IMG/VR virus record: IMGVR_UViG_3300045922_001096
Span: 1 to 38,213 of that record
Length of the DNA stretch: 38,213 nt
Origin: a virus
Direction: 5' to 3' (one strand)
Shown here: in pieces, positions 29,187 through 36,670 of the stretch
Position numbering within the stretch: the stretch's first letter is position 1
Layout of the letters: each line of letters starts with the position of its first letter
Program-made: the position numbers and the translations under genes
The notes under the pieces: model-generated
What the model saw: the letters and a program-made list of their open reading frames with translations, nothing else
The model's database searches: none
What the model was told of the DNA's origin: nothing

Positions 29187-29771
29187 ATGGTCAAAATTTC
29201 CGACATATCCGCGCGCGACTGGTCGCCCAAAATTGGGCGTTACGGCGAAATTGTAACCAACGTGGAGGACATAAAACAGGCGCTGATGATTTGTTGGCTC
29301 ACGCCCTACGGCTCTGTCCCTATCCGACGGACGTTTGGCAGCCGGATTCATCGTTTTGTAGATAAACCATATCCCGTTGCGAAATCAAACGTTCCGATTG
29401 CCGCCGTTGAAGCTGCGCAGTGGGAGCCGCGCGCGGCGATTGATAGCGTAACAGTAACGCAAACGTCTATGGCGGGAATGTCGGTTTTGATAAAATGGCG
29501 CCCCGTCGACGCGCCGGAATCCCCGCAGCAAACGGAAATCACCAGCGCGGAAATCGTCGGCGCCGCCAACAATACAGCGGTTTGGCGCGAGGCGATTAAC
29601 GCTGTTATACAGTCCGCATTGGATACGTCTGATTTTATGCGCAAATCGGAATACGCCTCCAACAAACCGGGTACGGTATTGGCAGCCGAAAAACTGCGCG
29701 GCAATTCGCCAAACGGCACGGAATACACCACAGAATTTGACAACGACGGCAGAATTATCTCTAACTCCTAA
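29187..29771 (+). CDS. Baseplate wedge protein W (gp25-like) with extended C-terminus
   Basis: The protein has 194 residues; the gp25/gpW family is usually near 115-130. The core has IVTNVEDIKQALMICWLTPYGSVPIRRTFGSRIHRFVDKP, then AAVEAAQWEPRAAIDSVTV, the T4 gp25 lysozyme-like wedge fold without catalytic role. The last 65 residues (FMRKSEYASNKPGTVLAAEKLRGNSPNG) look like the start of a tail-fibre attachment segment, an unusual addition. The gene begins the baseplate module, but J follows only after a fibre cassette of 2.4 kb. Confidence 0.85.
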   Translation: MVKISDISARDWSPKIGRYGEIVTNVEDIKQALMICWLTPYGSVPIRRTFGSRIHRFVDKPYPVAKSNVPIAAVEAAQWEPRAAIDSVTVTQTSMAGMSVLIKWRPVDAPESPQQTEITSAEIVGAANNTAVWREAINAVIQSALDTSDFMRKSEYASNKPGTVLAAEKLRGNSPNGTEYTTEFDNDGRIISNS

Positions 29772-29798
29772 CAAATTTACCACTAAACCCTAAAAACA

Positions 29799-30368
29799 AT
29801 GCCAGCAACTCGACATCTCATCGAAACCGACATACAGGATAGTTTGCATAGTAGCACAAAGCTCTGGTCGTCGGGGAAAACAAAAGCATACGTGGACACT
29901 GTTGCGCAGGGATTAAACCCGAAGCAAAGCGTGCGTGCGGCAACAACGGGGAATATTACCCTTTCGGGCGAGCAGACGATTGACGGCGTAGCGTTAGTGG
30001 AGAACGACCGCGTTTTGGTGAAAAACCAAACGGCAGCCGAGCAAAACGGTATCTATACTGTTCACACGGGCGCGTGGGTGCGCGCGGAGGATGCAGACAC
30101 GTCTGAAAAAATCCGCGCGGCGTTCTGTTTCGTGGAGGAGGGCGACGCCAATGCGAACAGGATGTTCAACCTCGTTACGGACGATATCACGCTGGGCACA
30201 ACTGCACTGACGTTTTCGCAATTCGGCGCATCAATTGACCTCAGCGCGGTCACGGACGATATTGAAATTACCGACAGCGCAAAGGGGGTAATTCTTCGCA
30301 GCCCTAACGACACGCGCTGGCGTATCACCATCGGCAACGACGGGGCGCTCATTGCAACTAGTTTGTAA
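29799..30368 (+). CDS. Tail fibre/baseplate-associated fibre protein
   Basis: The protein has 189 residues. The central domain (VRAATTGNITLSGEQTIDGVALVENDRVLVKNQTAAEQNGIYTVHTGAWVRAEDADT, positions about 45-100) is the repeat seen in many phage tail fibre and tail spike proteins; TTDDITLGTTALTFSQFG-like sequence ends it. The C-terminal part (EITDSAKGVILRSPNDTRWRITIGNDG) resembles short fibre ends. It directly follows the wedge gene and is the first gene of the inserted fibre region. Confidence 0.8.
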   Translation: MPATRHLIETDIQDSLHSSTKLWSSGKTKAYVDTVAQGLNPKQSVRAATTGNITLSGEQTIDGVALVENDRVLVKNQTAAEQNGIYTVHTGAWVRAEDADTSEKIRAAFCFVEEGDANANRMFNLVTDDITLGTTALTFSQFGASIDLSAVTDDIEITDSAKGVILRSPNDTRWRITIGNDGALIATSL

Positions 30369-30374
30369 TTTGTT

Positions 30375-30446
30375 ATGCTCAACCTCGCGCGACCAAATTA
30401 CATCAACCGCTGTAATAATGACAATCGGACATTTAACAGAAAATGA
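30375..30446 (+). pseudogene. Relic of the gpJ gene start
   Basis: The first 36 bases (30375-30410) encode MLNLARPNYINR, identical to the N-terminus of the gpJ gene at 32161. Four base differences between the copies are all synonymous third positions. After residue 12 the frame becomes unrelated and stops at 30446. It marks an insertion or recombination boundary between an old J start and the fibre genes. Confidence 0.8.
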
Positions 30447-30735
30447 CCTGCCCGCCATTGCCGCACTTGCGGCGGGTGTGGCAATTCAGGACGCCGAGCC
30501 AAGCGCCGGCGTACTCTGGCTCAATACCGCCGATTATATGGTGGTAAGGGGCGCAACCATACCGATTCAACGGCTCTACGTGAAATCGGATGACGTGTTC
30601 CGCACCTGCGATGGAATGGCGGTTTATCCTAACGCAATTTATTGCAATCGTTTGGAATTGTTCGCCGGGAAACGGCTGTTTTCGCGTCCAAACGCTGCGC
30701 AATCCGATTTTTACAATTACGTAACGTGTATCTGA
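30418..30735 (+). CDS. Hypothetical fibre-cassette protein
   Basis: The protein has 105 residues from the ATG at 30418; the frame is open from 30352. No Shine-Dalgarno is visible, and the start lies eight bases after the J-like relic. The middle (VLWLNTADYMVVRGATIPIQRLYVKSDDVFRTCDG) is beta-rich, resembling short adhesin or fibre-tip modules. It ends seven bases before the next fibre-cassette gene. Confidence 0.55.
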   Translation: MTIGHLTENDLPAIAALAAGVAIQDAEPSAGVLWLNTADYMVVRGATIPIQRLYVKSDDVFRTCDGMAVYPNAIYCNRLELFAGKRLFSRPNAAQSDFYNYVTCI

Positions 30736-30742
30736 AAAGTCT

Positions 30743-31138
30743 ATGGCGCTTCAACCACAATTTGCGGCAGTCCCGCGCGTGAGCGTTGGCGTAATTTCCG
30801 CCGCGAACTCGAACCGGAATGGCAGCGGCGCAGTCGTTGACTGCTTTACGGCAGGCACTAACGGCTCGCTCGTGCGGAGAATCACAATTCAGGCGACCGT
30901 TAGCACGTCGGCGGGGACAGTGAGGATTTACGTTTCGATAGGCGGCACGACCTACCTCTATCGTGAGATTGCCGTTCCGGCAATTACGGTAAGCGGGACG
31001 GTGCAGGCGTTCAATAGCTCTTTCACGCTCTACGATGCGAATAGCGATGGTATGCCACTGCCGAGCGGCGGAATCATCCGCGCATCCACGGAGGTTGCCA
31101 ATAACATGAACGTCATCGTTGAGGGCGGGGACTACTAA
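30743..31138 (+). CDS. Hypothetical beta-rich tail fibre-cassette protein
   Basis: The protein has 131 residues, almost all strand-forming: NGSLVRRITIQATVSTSAGTVRIYVSIGGTTYLYREIAVPAITVSGTVQAF, then MPLPSGGIIRASTEVANNMNVIVEGGDY. The jelly-roll-like pattern is common in phage receptor-binding or collar proteins; similar small proteins accompany tail fibres in Bacteroidota and other phages. Exact family not recognised. Confidence 0.65.
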   Translation: MALQPQFAAVPRVSVGVISAANSNRNGSGAVVDCFTAGTNGSLVRRITIQATVSTSAGTVRIYVSIGGTTYLYREIAVPAITVSGTVQAFNSSFTLYDANSDGMPLPSGGIIRASTEVANNMNVIVEGGDY

Positions 31139-31139
31139 A

Positions 31140-31571
31140 ATGCAAATTCACGTCTGGACAGGCTCGAAATACGTTCCGCAGGATGTGTATGAGAATATGC
31201 AGCCCGCTTCGTCGTTAGCGGCGCTCAAAACGGCGCGAAAACAACAATGTGAGCAAACATATTACAGTCGGCTCGCCGCAGGATACTATGATGGAACGCT
31301 GGGAATTCGCCTCGCCGCTACTCAGCACGACCAAAATATGTTCGGGAATCTTGTTGCTATGCACCTTCTCGCTCAAACCGATGACGCCGCTACCCTGACG
31401 ATTGCCGATCACGGTGGAGAGTTCCAGCAACTACCATACGGCGCATTCAAGGGGCTGATGTTGCGATTTGGCGCATGGTGCGCCGCTGAATGGAGCGCCC
31501 TTGTCTCCGCAAAACAGGCTATTGACGCTGCCGAGGACGAATCCGCAATCGAGGCGGTGGTCTATGAATAA
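31140..31571 (+). CDS. Fibre-cassette protein, possible tail fibre assembly or chaperone-like protein
   Basis: The protein has 143 residues from the ATG at 31140. It begins MQIHVWTGSKYVPQDVYENM and contains a helical stretch (SLAALKTARKQQCEQTYYSRLAAGYYDGTLGIRLAATQHDQNMFGNLVAMHLLA), then ends in a helical AKQAIDAAEDESAIEAVVYE. The central KxxRxxxC...L...I.L.A...DQ..F pattern resembles the DUF4376-type segment found at the end of tail fibre-related and chaperone proteins. It overlaps the next gene by eight bases. Confidence 0.55.
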   Translation: MQIHVWTGSKYVPQDVYENMQPASSLAALKTARKQQCEQTYYSRLAAGYYDGTLGIRLAATQHDQNMFGNLVAMHLLAQTDDAATLTIADHGGEFQQLPYGAFKGLMLRFGAWCAAEWSALVSAKQAIDAAEDESAIEAVVYE

Positions 31572-32151
31572 CGGCTGCCTGGTTCGCCCCAAAAAGGCGC
31601 CGCTTGCCATGCGTGGCGGTTCACTCCGTTTTATAAAACCACAGCGTATAACTGGATCTCCATCTCTCGGCAATAGATACGAGTTCTTGATGTCGAGCAA
31701 CACAGCGCAGGCTTCTGGCGTCGCCGGTTTGGTTAATAGCGTAGAAGCGTCCACCGAATATGGTGTGTTATACCAAGCGTGGAAGGCGTTCAACAAATTT
31801 AATTGGACAGGTTACTACGGATGGTCCGCCGCCCCCGGCTCAACGTCGTCATGGCTACGTGTCAATTTCAACTACGCAATCGTAGTGCGGCGCATTGATA
31901 TTGTCGCGCATTCCGACTATTTCAGCTACGCCCCGAAAACGTTCACGATTGAAGGCGGCAACGACGGCAGCGCGTGGGATATACTCTCGACACAAACGGA
32001 AGTCCCCGCATGGGCGGCGAATGAACGCAGAACGTACGCGTTCAGCAACAACACGGCATATCTGTACTACCGAATCAACGTAACGGATGTTGAGAACCTC
32101 AGCTACGGTTCTGGCTATGTGTACATCGGCGAAATGGAATTTTACGATTAA
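31564..32151 (+). CDS. Discoidin (F5/8 type C) domain adhesin of the fibre cassette
   Basis: The protein has 195 residues from the ATG at 31564. Residues about 60-195 form an F5/8 type C carbohydrate-binding domain: ASTEYGVLYQAWKAFNKF, then SSWLRVNFNYAIVVRRIDIVAHSD, then APKTFTIEGGNDGSAWDILSTQTEV, then YLYYRINVTD and GYVYIGEMEFY. This fold binds sugars and is used by phages as a receptor-binding module. It is the last cassette gene and lies 9 bases before the J gene. A role in host surface recognition is the natural inference. Confidence 0.8.
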   Translation: MNNGCLVRPKKAPLAMRGGSLRFIKPQRITGSPSLGNRYEFLMSSNTAQASGVAGLVNSVEASTEYGVLYQAWKAFNKFNWTGYYGWSAAPGSTSSWLRVNFNYAIVVRRIDIVAHSDYFSYAPKTFTIEGGNDGSAWDILSTQTEVPAWAANERRTYAFSNNTAYLYYRINVTDVENLSYGSGYVYIGEMEFYD

Positions 32152-32160
32152 CCTATCATC

Positions 32161-33309
32161 ATGCTCAATCTCGCACGACCAAATTACATAAATCGCAACA
32201 TTGCGGCGATTACCAATGAACTGGTCGCAGAGTATGAATCGCTGAGCAACAAACGCCTCTATCCCGGTCAGCCGGAGCGTTTGATGATTGACGTGATAGT
32301 GTACGCGCTCTATCTGTTGCGTCAGCAAACGCAGGAAATAGCCGAACAAAATTTAGTTCAATATGCAAGCGGCGTTGTCCTAGAGCATATCGCACAATTC
32401 TACGGTATTGCACGGCTGGGCGCGCTCAAAGCGAAAACGGTATTGCGGTTCACGGCGCAAGAGCCCGCGCCGGCAGGCAGCCGCCCGACGCCGATTTTTA
32501 TCCCCGCCGGAACGGTTGTTCGGAGCAGCGACGGCAAGGCGAGTTTTGCAACGCTGTCGAGCGTTGAAATCGGGATGGACGCGCTAACGGCGGACGTCAA
32601 TGCTGAATCGCTGACGGCGGGGAAATCGGCAAACGACTACGCGCCCGGCTCTATTTCCGAATTGCTCACAACTATCGCGTGGCTGGATTCCGTTGAAAAT
32701 ACCGTCCTTTCTCATTCCGGCGCGGACGCCGAAACGGACGACCAACTACGAGAACGCATCGTTCAAGCGCCGGAATCGTTTAGCGTTGCCGGACCTGTCG
32801 GAGCATACCGATACCACGCTCTGTCGGCGCACCCGGCAATTATAGACGTTGCGGTAGAAAGCGATCTGCCCGGCAGGGTCAATGTGTACCCGCTTTCCAA
32901 CGCCGGCGCCCCGTCGCAGGAGATTTTGGACGCTGTCGCGCTTGCGGTCTCGGACGAAAAACGCCGCCCGCTGACCGATACGGTGCGGGTGTTGCCCCCC
33001 GCGGCAAAAACGTTCTCTATCAACGCAACGGTAACGCTCTACGCAACAGCGCCGGCTTTGGAAACGAAAACGATTATTGAATCTCGTTTGGCGGACTATG
33101 CAACGGAGAAACGAAAAAAATTAGGGCGCGACGTTGTCCCGAACCATATCGTTGCGCTGATTCAGTCGGTAACAGGCGTGTATAACGTAACGCTCGCAGA
33201 GCCGACGTTGATAAGCGTCGCCGCCAGCGAATTTGCCGACTGCGCGGCAATAACCGTAACTCTAACACCCGCCGTGAATGAAGAGCCTGCTACCTATCAG
33301 TATTCGTGA
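32161..33309 (+). CDS. Baseplate protein J
   Basis: The protein has 382 residues. N-terminal part: ERLMIDVIVYALYLLRQQTQEIAEQNLVQYASGVVLEHIAQFYGIAR. Middle: PAGTVVRSSDGKASF, then GADAETDDQLRERIVQAPESFSVAGPVGAYRYHALSAHPAIIDVAVES, the most conserved J motif. C-terminal part: ADYATEKRKKLGRDVVPNHIVALIQSVTGVYNVTL. This is the P2 gpJ/Mu gp47 family, the wedge protein that pairs with gpI. The same N-terminus is duplicated at 30375. Confidence 0.93.
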   Translation: MLNLARPNYINRNIAAITNELVAEYESLSNKRLYPGQPERLMIDVIVYALYLLRQQTQEIAEQNLVQYASGVVLEHIAQFYGIARLGALKAKTVLRFTAQEPAPAGSRPTPIFIPAGTVVRSSDGKASFATLSSVEIGMDALTADVNAESLTAGKSANDYAPGSISELLTTIAWLDSVENTVLSHSGADAETDDQLRERIVQAPESFSVAGPVGAYRYHALSAHPAIIDVAVESDLPGRVNVYPLSNAGAPSQEILDAVALAVSDEKRRPLTDTVRVLPPAAKTFSINATVTLYATAPALETKTIIESRLADYATEKRKKLGRDVVPNHIVALIQSVTGVYNVTLAEPTLISVAASEFADCAAITVTLTPAVNEEPATYQYS

Positions 33310-34213
33310 TGAACACTATGAAACGCTCGCTGAACTACTAGAGGAATTTTTCACGCTGGAGGTTTGGCAGCCGCTCGTCCCGATGCTTATTGACACTGTC
33401 CCCGCTGAAGGGCTCACGCATTTAGCGGAATTTTTCTCGGTTCTTGGCGCCGACGGGTGGGAATACGTAGCGACGGAGGCGGAAAAGCGCGCGCTCTTAA
33501 AGCAGGCGGTCGAACTGCATCGGCACAAGGGCACCCCGTGGGCTGTTCGCACGTCGGTAGAGCAGGCTGGTTTTGGCGAGGTTTTGATTGAAGAGGGATT
33601 CGGGAATTTTACCCATCAAATGGCGTCGATTGACTACGGCAAACCGCTCTTGTACGACGGTTTTGCAGTGTACGACGGGACATTTGATTTCGGTAGCGGC
33701 GTGGGCGGCAACGCGCGTCTGCTGTTGGATTCCCCCGCTATTCAATGGGCGCTGTTCCGCGTGGTGGTGATTTTGGCTGATAGCGAGCGCGTTTCGGCTG
33801 CAATCGTTGAGCGCTGCCGAGCGGTGATCAACGCCTACAAAAATGAACGTTCGTGGCTGACGGATTTAGGATTTGTTTCGAGAACAAGCGATTCCGTGCC
33901 GCTTGTTCCCATCTCTGAAATTGCGCCGCGTATCTCTGTACCGGACGAATTTTTCGATTGGGCGGCGCGCTACGACGGCGAATACGCTTACAACAACGCA
34001 ATAACCTACGGCACGGCAAACGGGCTGACCGATACGCCGGACGACGAGGCGGCGGCGCAGGTGTTTTTTAACGGCGACTTCTTTTATGACGGCGCGATTT
34101 ACTATTCCGGCAATGACAACACGCCGCGTTTGCGGTTTCCCATGATTGCCAATATCGGAACATCCGAAACATTAACAACGACAGAGACGGTAACGATTTT
34201 GATAAATCCATGA
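33278..34213 (+). CDS. Baseplate/tail protein I (P2 gpI family), extended
   Basis: The protein has 311 residues; P2 gpI is near 176. The N-terminal 115 residues have the family core: LPISIRDEHYETLAELLEEFF, then PMLIDTVPAEGLTHLAEFFSVLGADGWEYVATEAEKRALLKQAVELHRHKGTPWAVRTSVEQAGFGEVLIEE, of which the KGTPWAVRT motif is diagnostic. The C-terminal 120 residues are beta-rich with repeats (YDGEYAYNNAITYG, FYDGAIYYSG) and likely carry the fibre. It overlaps J by 32 bases and the next gene by four. Confidence 0.9.
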   Translation: MKSLLPISIRDEHYETLAELLEEFFTLEVWQPLVPMLIDTVPAEGLTHLAEFFSVLGADGWEYVATEAEKRALLKQAVELHRHKGTPWAVRTSVEQAGFGEVLIEEGFGNFTHQMASIDYGKPLLYDGFAVYDGTFDFGSGVGGNARLLLDSPAIQWALFRVVVILADSERVSAAIVERCRAVINAYKNERSWLTDLGFVSRTSDSVPLVPISEIAPRISVPDEFFDWAARYDGEYAYNNAITYGTANGLTDTPDDEAAAQVFFNGDFFYDGAIYYSGNDNTPRLRFPMIANIGTSETLTTTETVTILINP

Positions 34214-34713
34214 ATATAGTCGAAAAAACAATGCCCCTGCGCGGGTCGGTAGAGCTTGTCGCGCTGCGAGGCGATAGCGTGCTGTGGCGCTCTGAGACGG
34301 ACAATCTCATTGTAACGGTCGGCAAGGACGCACTGGCAAAATTGCTGGGCGGCAACCGTTCGCAAAACGTTACGAAAATTAGCGTCGGCACAAACGGCGC
34401 AGCCGCAAACGCCAGCGATACGGCTCCCACAAACCCGTTTTCAAAAACACTCGAGGCAAAACGGTATAACGGTTATACCGGCACGTGGTATGGCAATAGC
34501 GTGAACGTTTTGGCGGGGCAATTGCGGTGCGAGTGGATTCTGCTAAACAGCGAGGCGAATGGTTTGGCGATTCGGGAATTTGGGCTGCTGTTTAGCGACG
34601 ACGTTTTGTTTGCCCGTTATGTACGACCACCCTCAGGCGGCGAGCCGGATACTATTTTGAAACAGTCCGACATGACGCTTGCGGGCGCATGGACAATCAA
34701 CTGCGGAGTATAA
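34210..34713 (+). CDS. Tail fibre or collar protein
   Basis: The protein has 167 residues. The beta-rich sequence (GSVELVALRGDSVLWRSETDNLIV, then ITKISVGTNG-like VTKISVGTNGAAANASDT) leads to AIREFGLLFSDDVLFARYVRPPSGGEPDTILKQSDMTLAGAWTINCGV. That ending, a tail collar or fibre strand, is common to many phage proteins located directly after gpI. It overlaps gpI by four bases; the next gene starts one base after its stop. Confidence 0.7.
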   Translation: MNIVEKTMPLRGSVELVALRGDSVLWRSETDNLIVTVGKDALAKLLGGNRSQNVTKISVGTNGAAANASDTAPTNPFSKTLEAKRYNGYTGTWYGNSVNVLAGQLRCEWILLNSEANGLAIREFGLLFSDDVLFARYVRPPSGGEPDTILKQSDMTLAGAWTINCGV

Positions 34714-34714
34714 C

Positions 34715-35311
34715 ATGGCATTTTTAACAGGTTCCAACCCGTACCCACCGAATACAAGCGCATTCACGGACGACGTGGTGCGCATTGATATTACCGACCG
34801 CGTCAAGGGATACGACCCCGGCGCGCCCAGCATTGTCGGCAAAGCGAACGAACAAGCCTTGACGCTTTTGCAGCGCACCGTGCATTTGCTCTCTCGTATT
34901 GTCGGTATTGAAAACACGTTAGGCGGTCTCGATACAACAACGCTAGCGGGGCTAGATTTGCTCACAGTGAAATACGAAAACACACGGCAGACGGTAACGG
35001 TAGCGGCGGGCGAGACAACAAAAACAATCAATTTGGCGCTGGGCGCTGTGGTTGCGCTGTCTCTGAACAACACAGCCGCCGTAACGCTGTCGTTTACGAA
35101 CCTGCGCCCCTCGCTGTCGGGTATGCTGATTTTAACAGCCGTTGGCGCTGACCGCACGTTCATTTTGCCCTCAACGTGGCAACCGCAGGACGTTTCCCGC
35201 ACCCTCGTTGTCCGCTCTGGGCAAAAACGAATATTAGCGTTTGAATGCGAAACAGTTTCACCGGCGCTGGTTTCGGCGAGCGCTCTCTCTGAACCTCTAC
35301 TAACCACCTAA
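34715..35311 (+). CDS. Tail fibre protein, beta-structured
   Basis: The protein has 198 residues from the ATG at 34715 (GGAG upstream). The N-terminal 50 residues (NPYPPNTSAFTDDVVRIDITDRVKGYDPG) look like a baseplate-attachment segment; a helix (NEQALTLLQRTVHLLSRIVGIENTLGGL) could form a trimer stem. The C-terminal 110 residues are all strands (TVTVAAGETTKTINLALGAVVALSLNNTAAVTLSF). This is the likely proximal part of a fibre whose tip is the next, Gly-rich gene, which starts immediately after its stop codon. Confidence 0.65.
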   Translation: MAFLTGSNPYPPNTSAFTDDVVRIDITDRVKGYDPGAPSIVGKANEQALTLLQRTVHLLSRIVGIENTLGGLDTTTLAGLDLLTVKYENTRQTVTVAAGETTKTINLALGAVVALSLNNTAAVTLSFTNLRPSLSGMLILTAVGADRTFILPSTWQPQDVSRTLVVRSGQKRILAFECETVSPALVSASALSEPLLTT

Positions 35312-36364
35312 ATGCGCTCAACATTTGCAATGGTTTCGGGCGGCTCTCAAAACTATTGGGGCAACGGCAGCGACGGCGTTCTAAACACTAGCGGCGACGT
35401 TACGCTCCCCTCGACGCTCGACGGCGATATGGTTGTCAGAAATTACATTTCGCTGACTATCAACGCAGGGCATACGCTCACGGTGGCAAATCGCTGCAAA
35501 GGCCTGGTCATCTACGTCCGCGGCGACTGCACTATCAACGGCACGCTGTCAATGACGTGGCGCGGCGCGCACGCAGACGCAAGCGCGGCTGGGGACTCAA
35601 ACGGTACGCCGGGCTTGAAATTCCCGCGCTTTACCGCTACAGGCGCGGACACGTACACAGCCCCGTCTACCGTATCGCTCGCAAACGCGGGGGCGGCAAT
35701 CATCGCAGCGGAGGCAAACCAAAAACGCATTAACGAGAGCGGCACAGTTTACACCATCGCACGATACGGGAGCGGCGGCAAAGGCGGCGACGGCTTCAAC
35801 GCCATCACTGTCGTCAATGAGCTTCACTCGGGAAAGGGCGCAATGGGCACGTGTTTTAGCGGCGGCAGCGGCGGCGGGGCAGCCTTTGTCCTGAACCCAG
35901 GATCCTTCCACCAGGGTATACAAGTCGCCCCCGGCGCGAATGGGGCTCCAAACGGGGGCCCAGGCGGCGCCGGCGGCGGCGGCGGCGGCAGCGGCGCGGG
36001 TGGCGGCGCGGGCAACCCCGGCGGCATAACGCTGGGCTACGGGGAGAACTACCAAGCCGCGAATGGCACGGGCGGGACAATTATTCTGTTTGTAAAGGGC
36101 AATTTGATTATCGGATCATCGGGTAAAATTGAAAGCAAAGGCGGGAATGGCGGTTTGTTCCCCCACTTGATCACCGCTATGGGCGGCGGGTCGGGCGGCG
36201 GCCCAATCTTGGTTCTGTACGGCGGTTCGCTCACGAATAACGGAGTAATTCAATCCGTCGGTGGGAACCAACCTACGGACCAAAATGCAACAATAGATTA
36301 TAACCTTATAGCCGTGGCTACGGGCGGCAGCGGTATGGTCGTTGTTGAAAAAATCAAAGTATAA
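35312..36364 (+). CDS. Glycine-rich tail fibre adhesin
   Basis: The protein has 350 residues. The N-terminal part is beta-helix-like (LPSTLDGDMVVRNYISLTINAGHTLTVANRCKGLVIYVRGDCTINGTLSM). Gly-rich segments lie at about residues 151-156, 183-190 and 212-238 (including PGGAGGGGGGSGAGGGAGNPGG), then GGNGG and GGGSGGGP. Arrays of Gly-rich motifs between short hydrophobic strands define the polyglycine-II sandwich of T-even gp38-type adhesins, which recognise receptors at fibre tips. It is the last tail gene before lysis. Similarity to that fold is by pattern, not by sequence alignment. Confidence 0.75.
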   Translation: MRSTFAMVSGGSQNYWGNGSDGVLNTSGDVTLPSTLDGDMVVRNYISLTINAGHTLTVANRCKGLVIYVRGDCTINGTLSMTWRGAHADASAAGDSNGTPGLKFPRFTATGADTYTAPSTVSLANAGAAIIAAEANQKRINESGTVYTIARYGSGGKGGDGFNAITVVNELHSGKGAMGTCFSGGSGGGAAFVLNPGSFHQGIQVAPGANGAPNGGPGGAGGGGGGSGAGGGAGNPGGITLGYGENYQAANGTGGTIILFVKGNLIIGSSGKIESKGGNGGLFPHLITAMGGGSGGGPILVLYGGSLTNNGVIQSVGGNQPTDQNATIDYNLIAVATGGSGMVVVEKIKV

Positions 36365-36394
36365 CTTTATTTCAATCTTAACATAATTCTCGAC

Positions 36395-36670
36395 ATGGAA
36401 AACTCTTTGCTTATCGGCGCTCTGATTATGGCGGTAACGTCGTTTTTACCTCTGGCGGGCGTGCTCATTCGCACCGGCGGGCTTGTTCACACCGTTATGC
36501 AGTTAGAGTAAAAAATCGGGAAACTAGAAAACAACCTGCAATCGCGAATAAAAAATAACGACAATTGGCGCGAAACGCTGCTGATGCGTATCAGCGCAAT
36601 GAACGAAAATATCAAAATTATCGAAACAAAACTACAATTACTAGAGACGCAGCGCTCGCAACATCAATGA
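36395..36670 (+). pseudogene. TM plus coiled-coil lysis gene interrupted by TAA (i-spanin/holin-like)
   Basis: The first 38 codons (36395-36508) encode a membrane segment (LLIGALIMAVTSFLPLAGVLI), then TAA at 36509-36511. The same frame then stays open for 52 codons to TGA 36668-36670, encoding KIGKLENNLQSRIKNNDNWRETLLMRISAM and a second amphipathic helix, a clear coiled coil. The final TGA overlaps the amidase ATG (ATGA), as in a real coupled gene. A CAA to TAA change would explain the break. Full-length, 91 residues, TM then coiled coil resembles an Rz-type inner spanin, or a small holin partner. Readthrough, a fresh mutation or a sequence error are all possible. Confidence 0.7.

Noticed and set aside
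35597-36080. Pro/Ala/Arg-rich - strand frames opposite the Gly-rich adhesin
   Set aside because: They are the complement of the GGC-rich repeats, an expected artefact of low-complexity DNA.
36509-36511. Genome-wide recoding of TAA
   Set aside because: TAA ends many clearly complete genes here, including the capsid and the tail tube genes, so only the single site at 36509 is odd.
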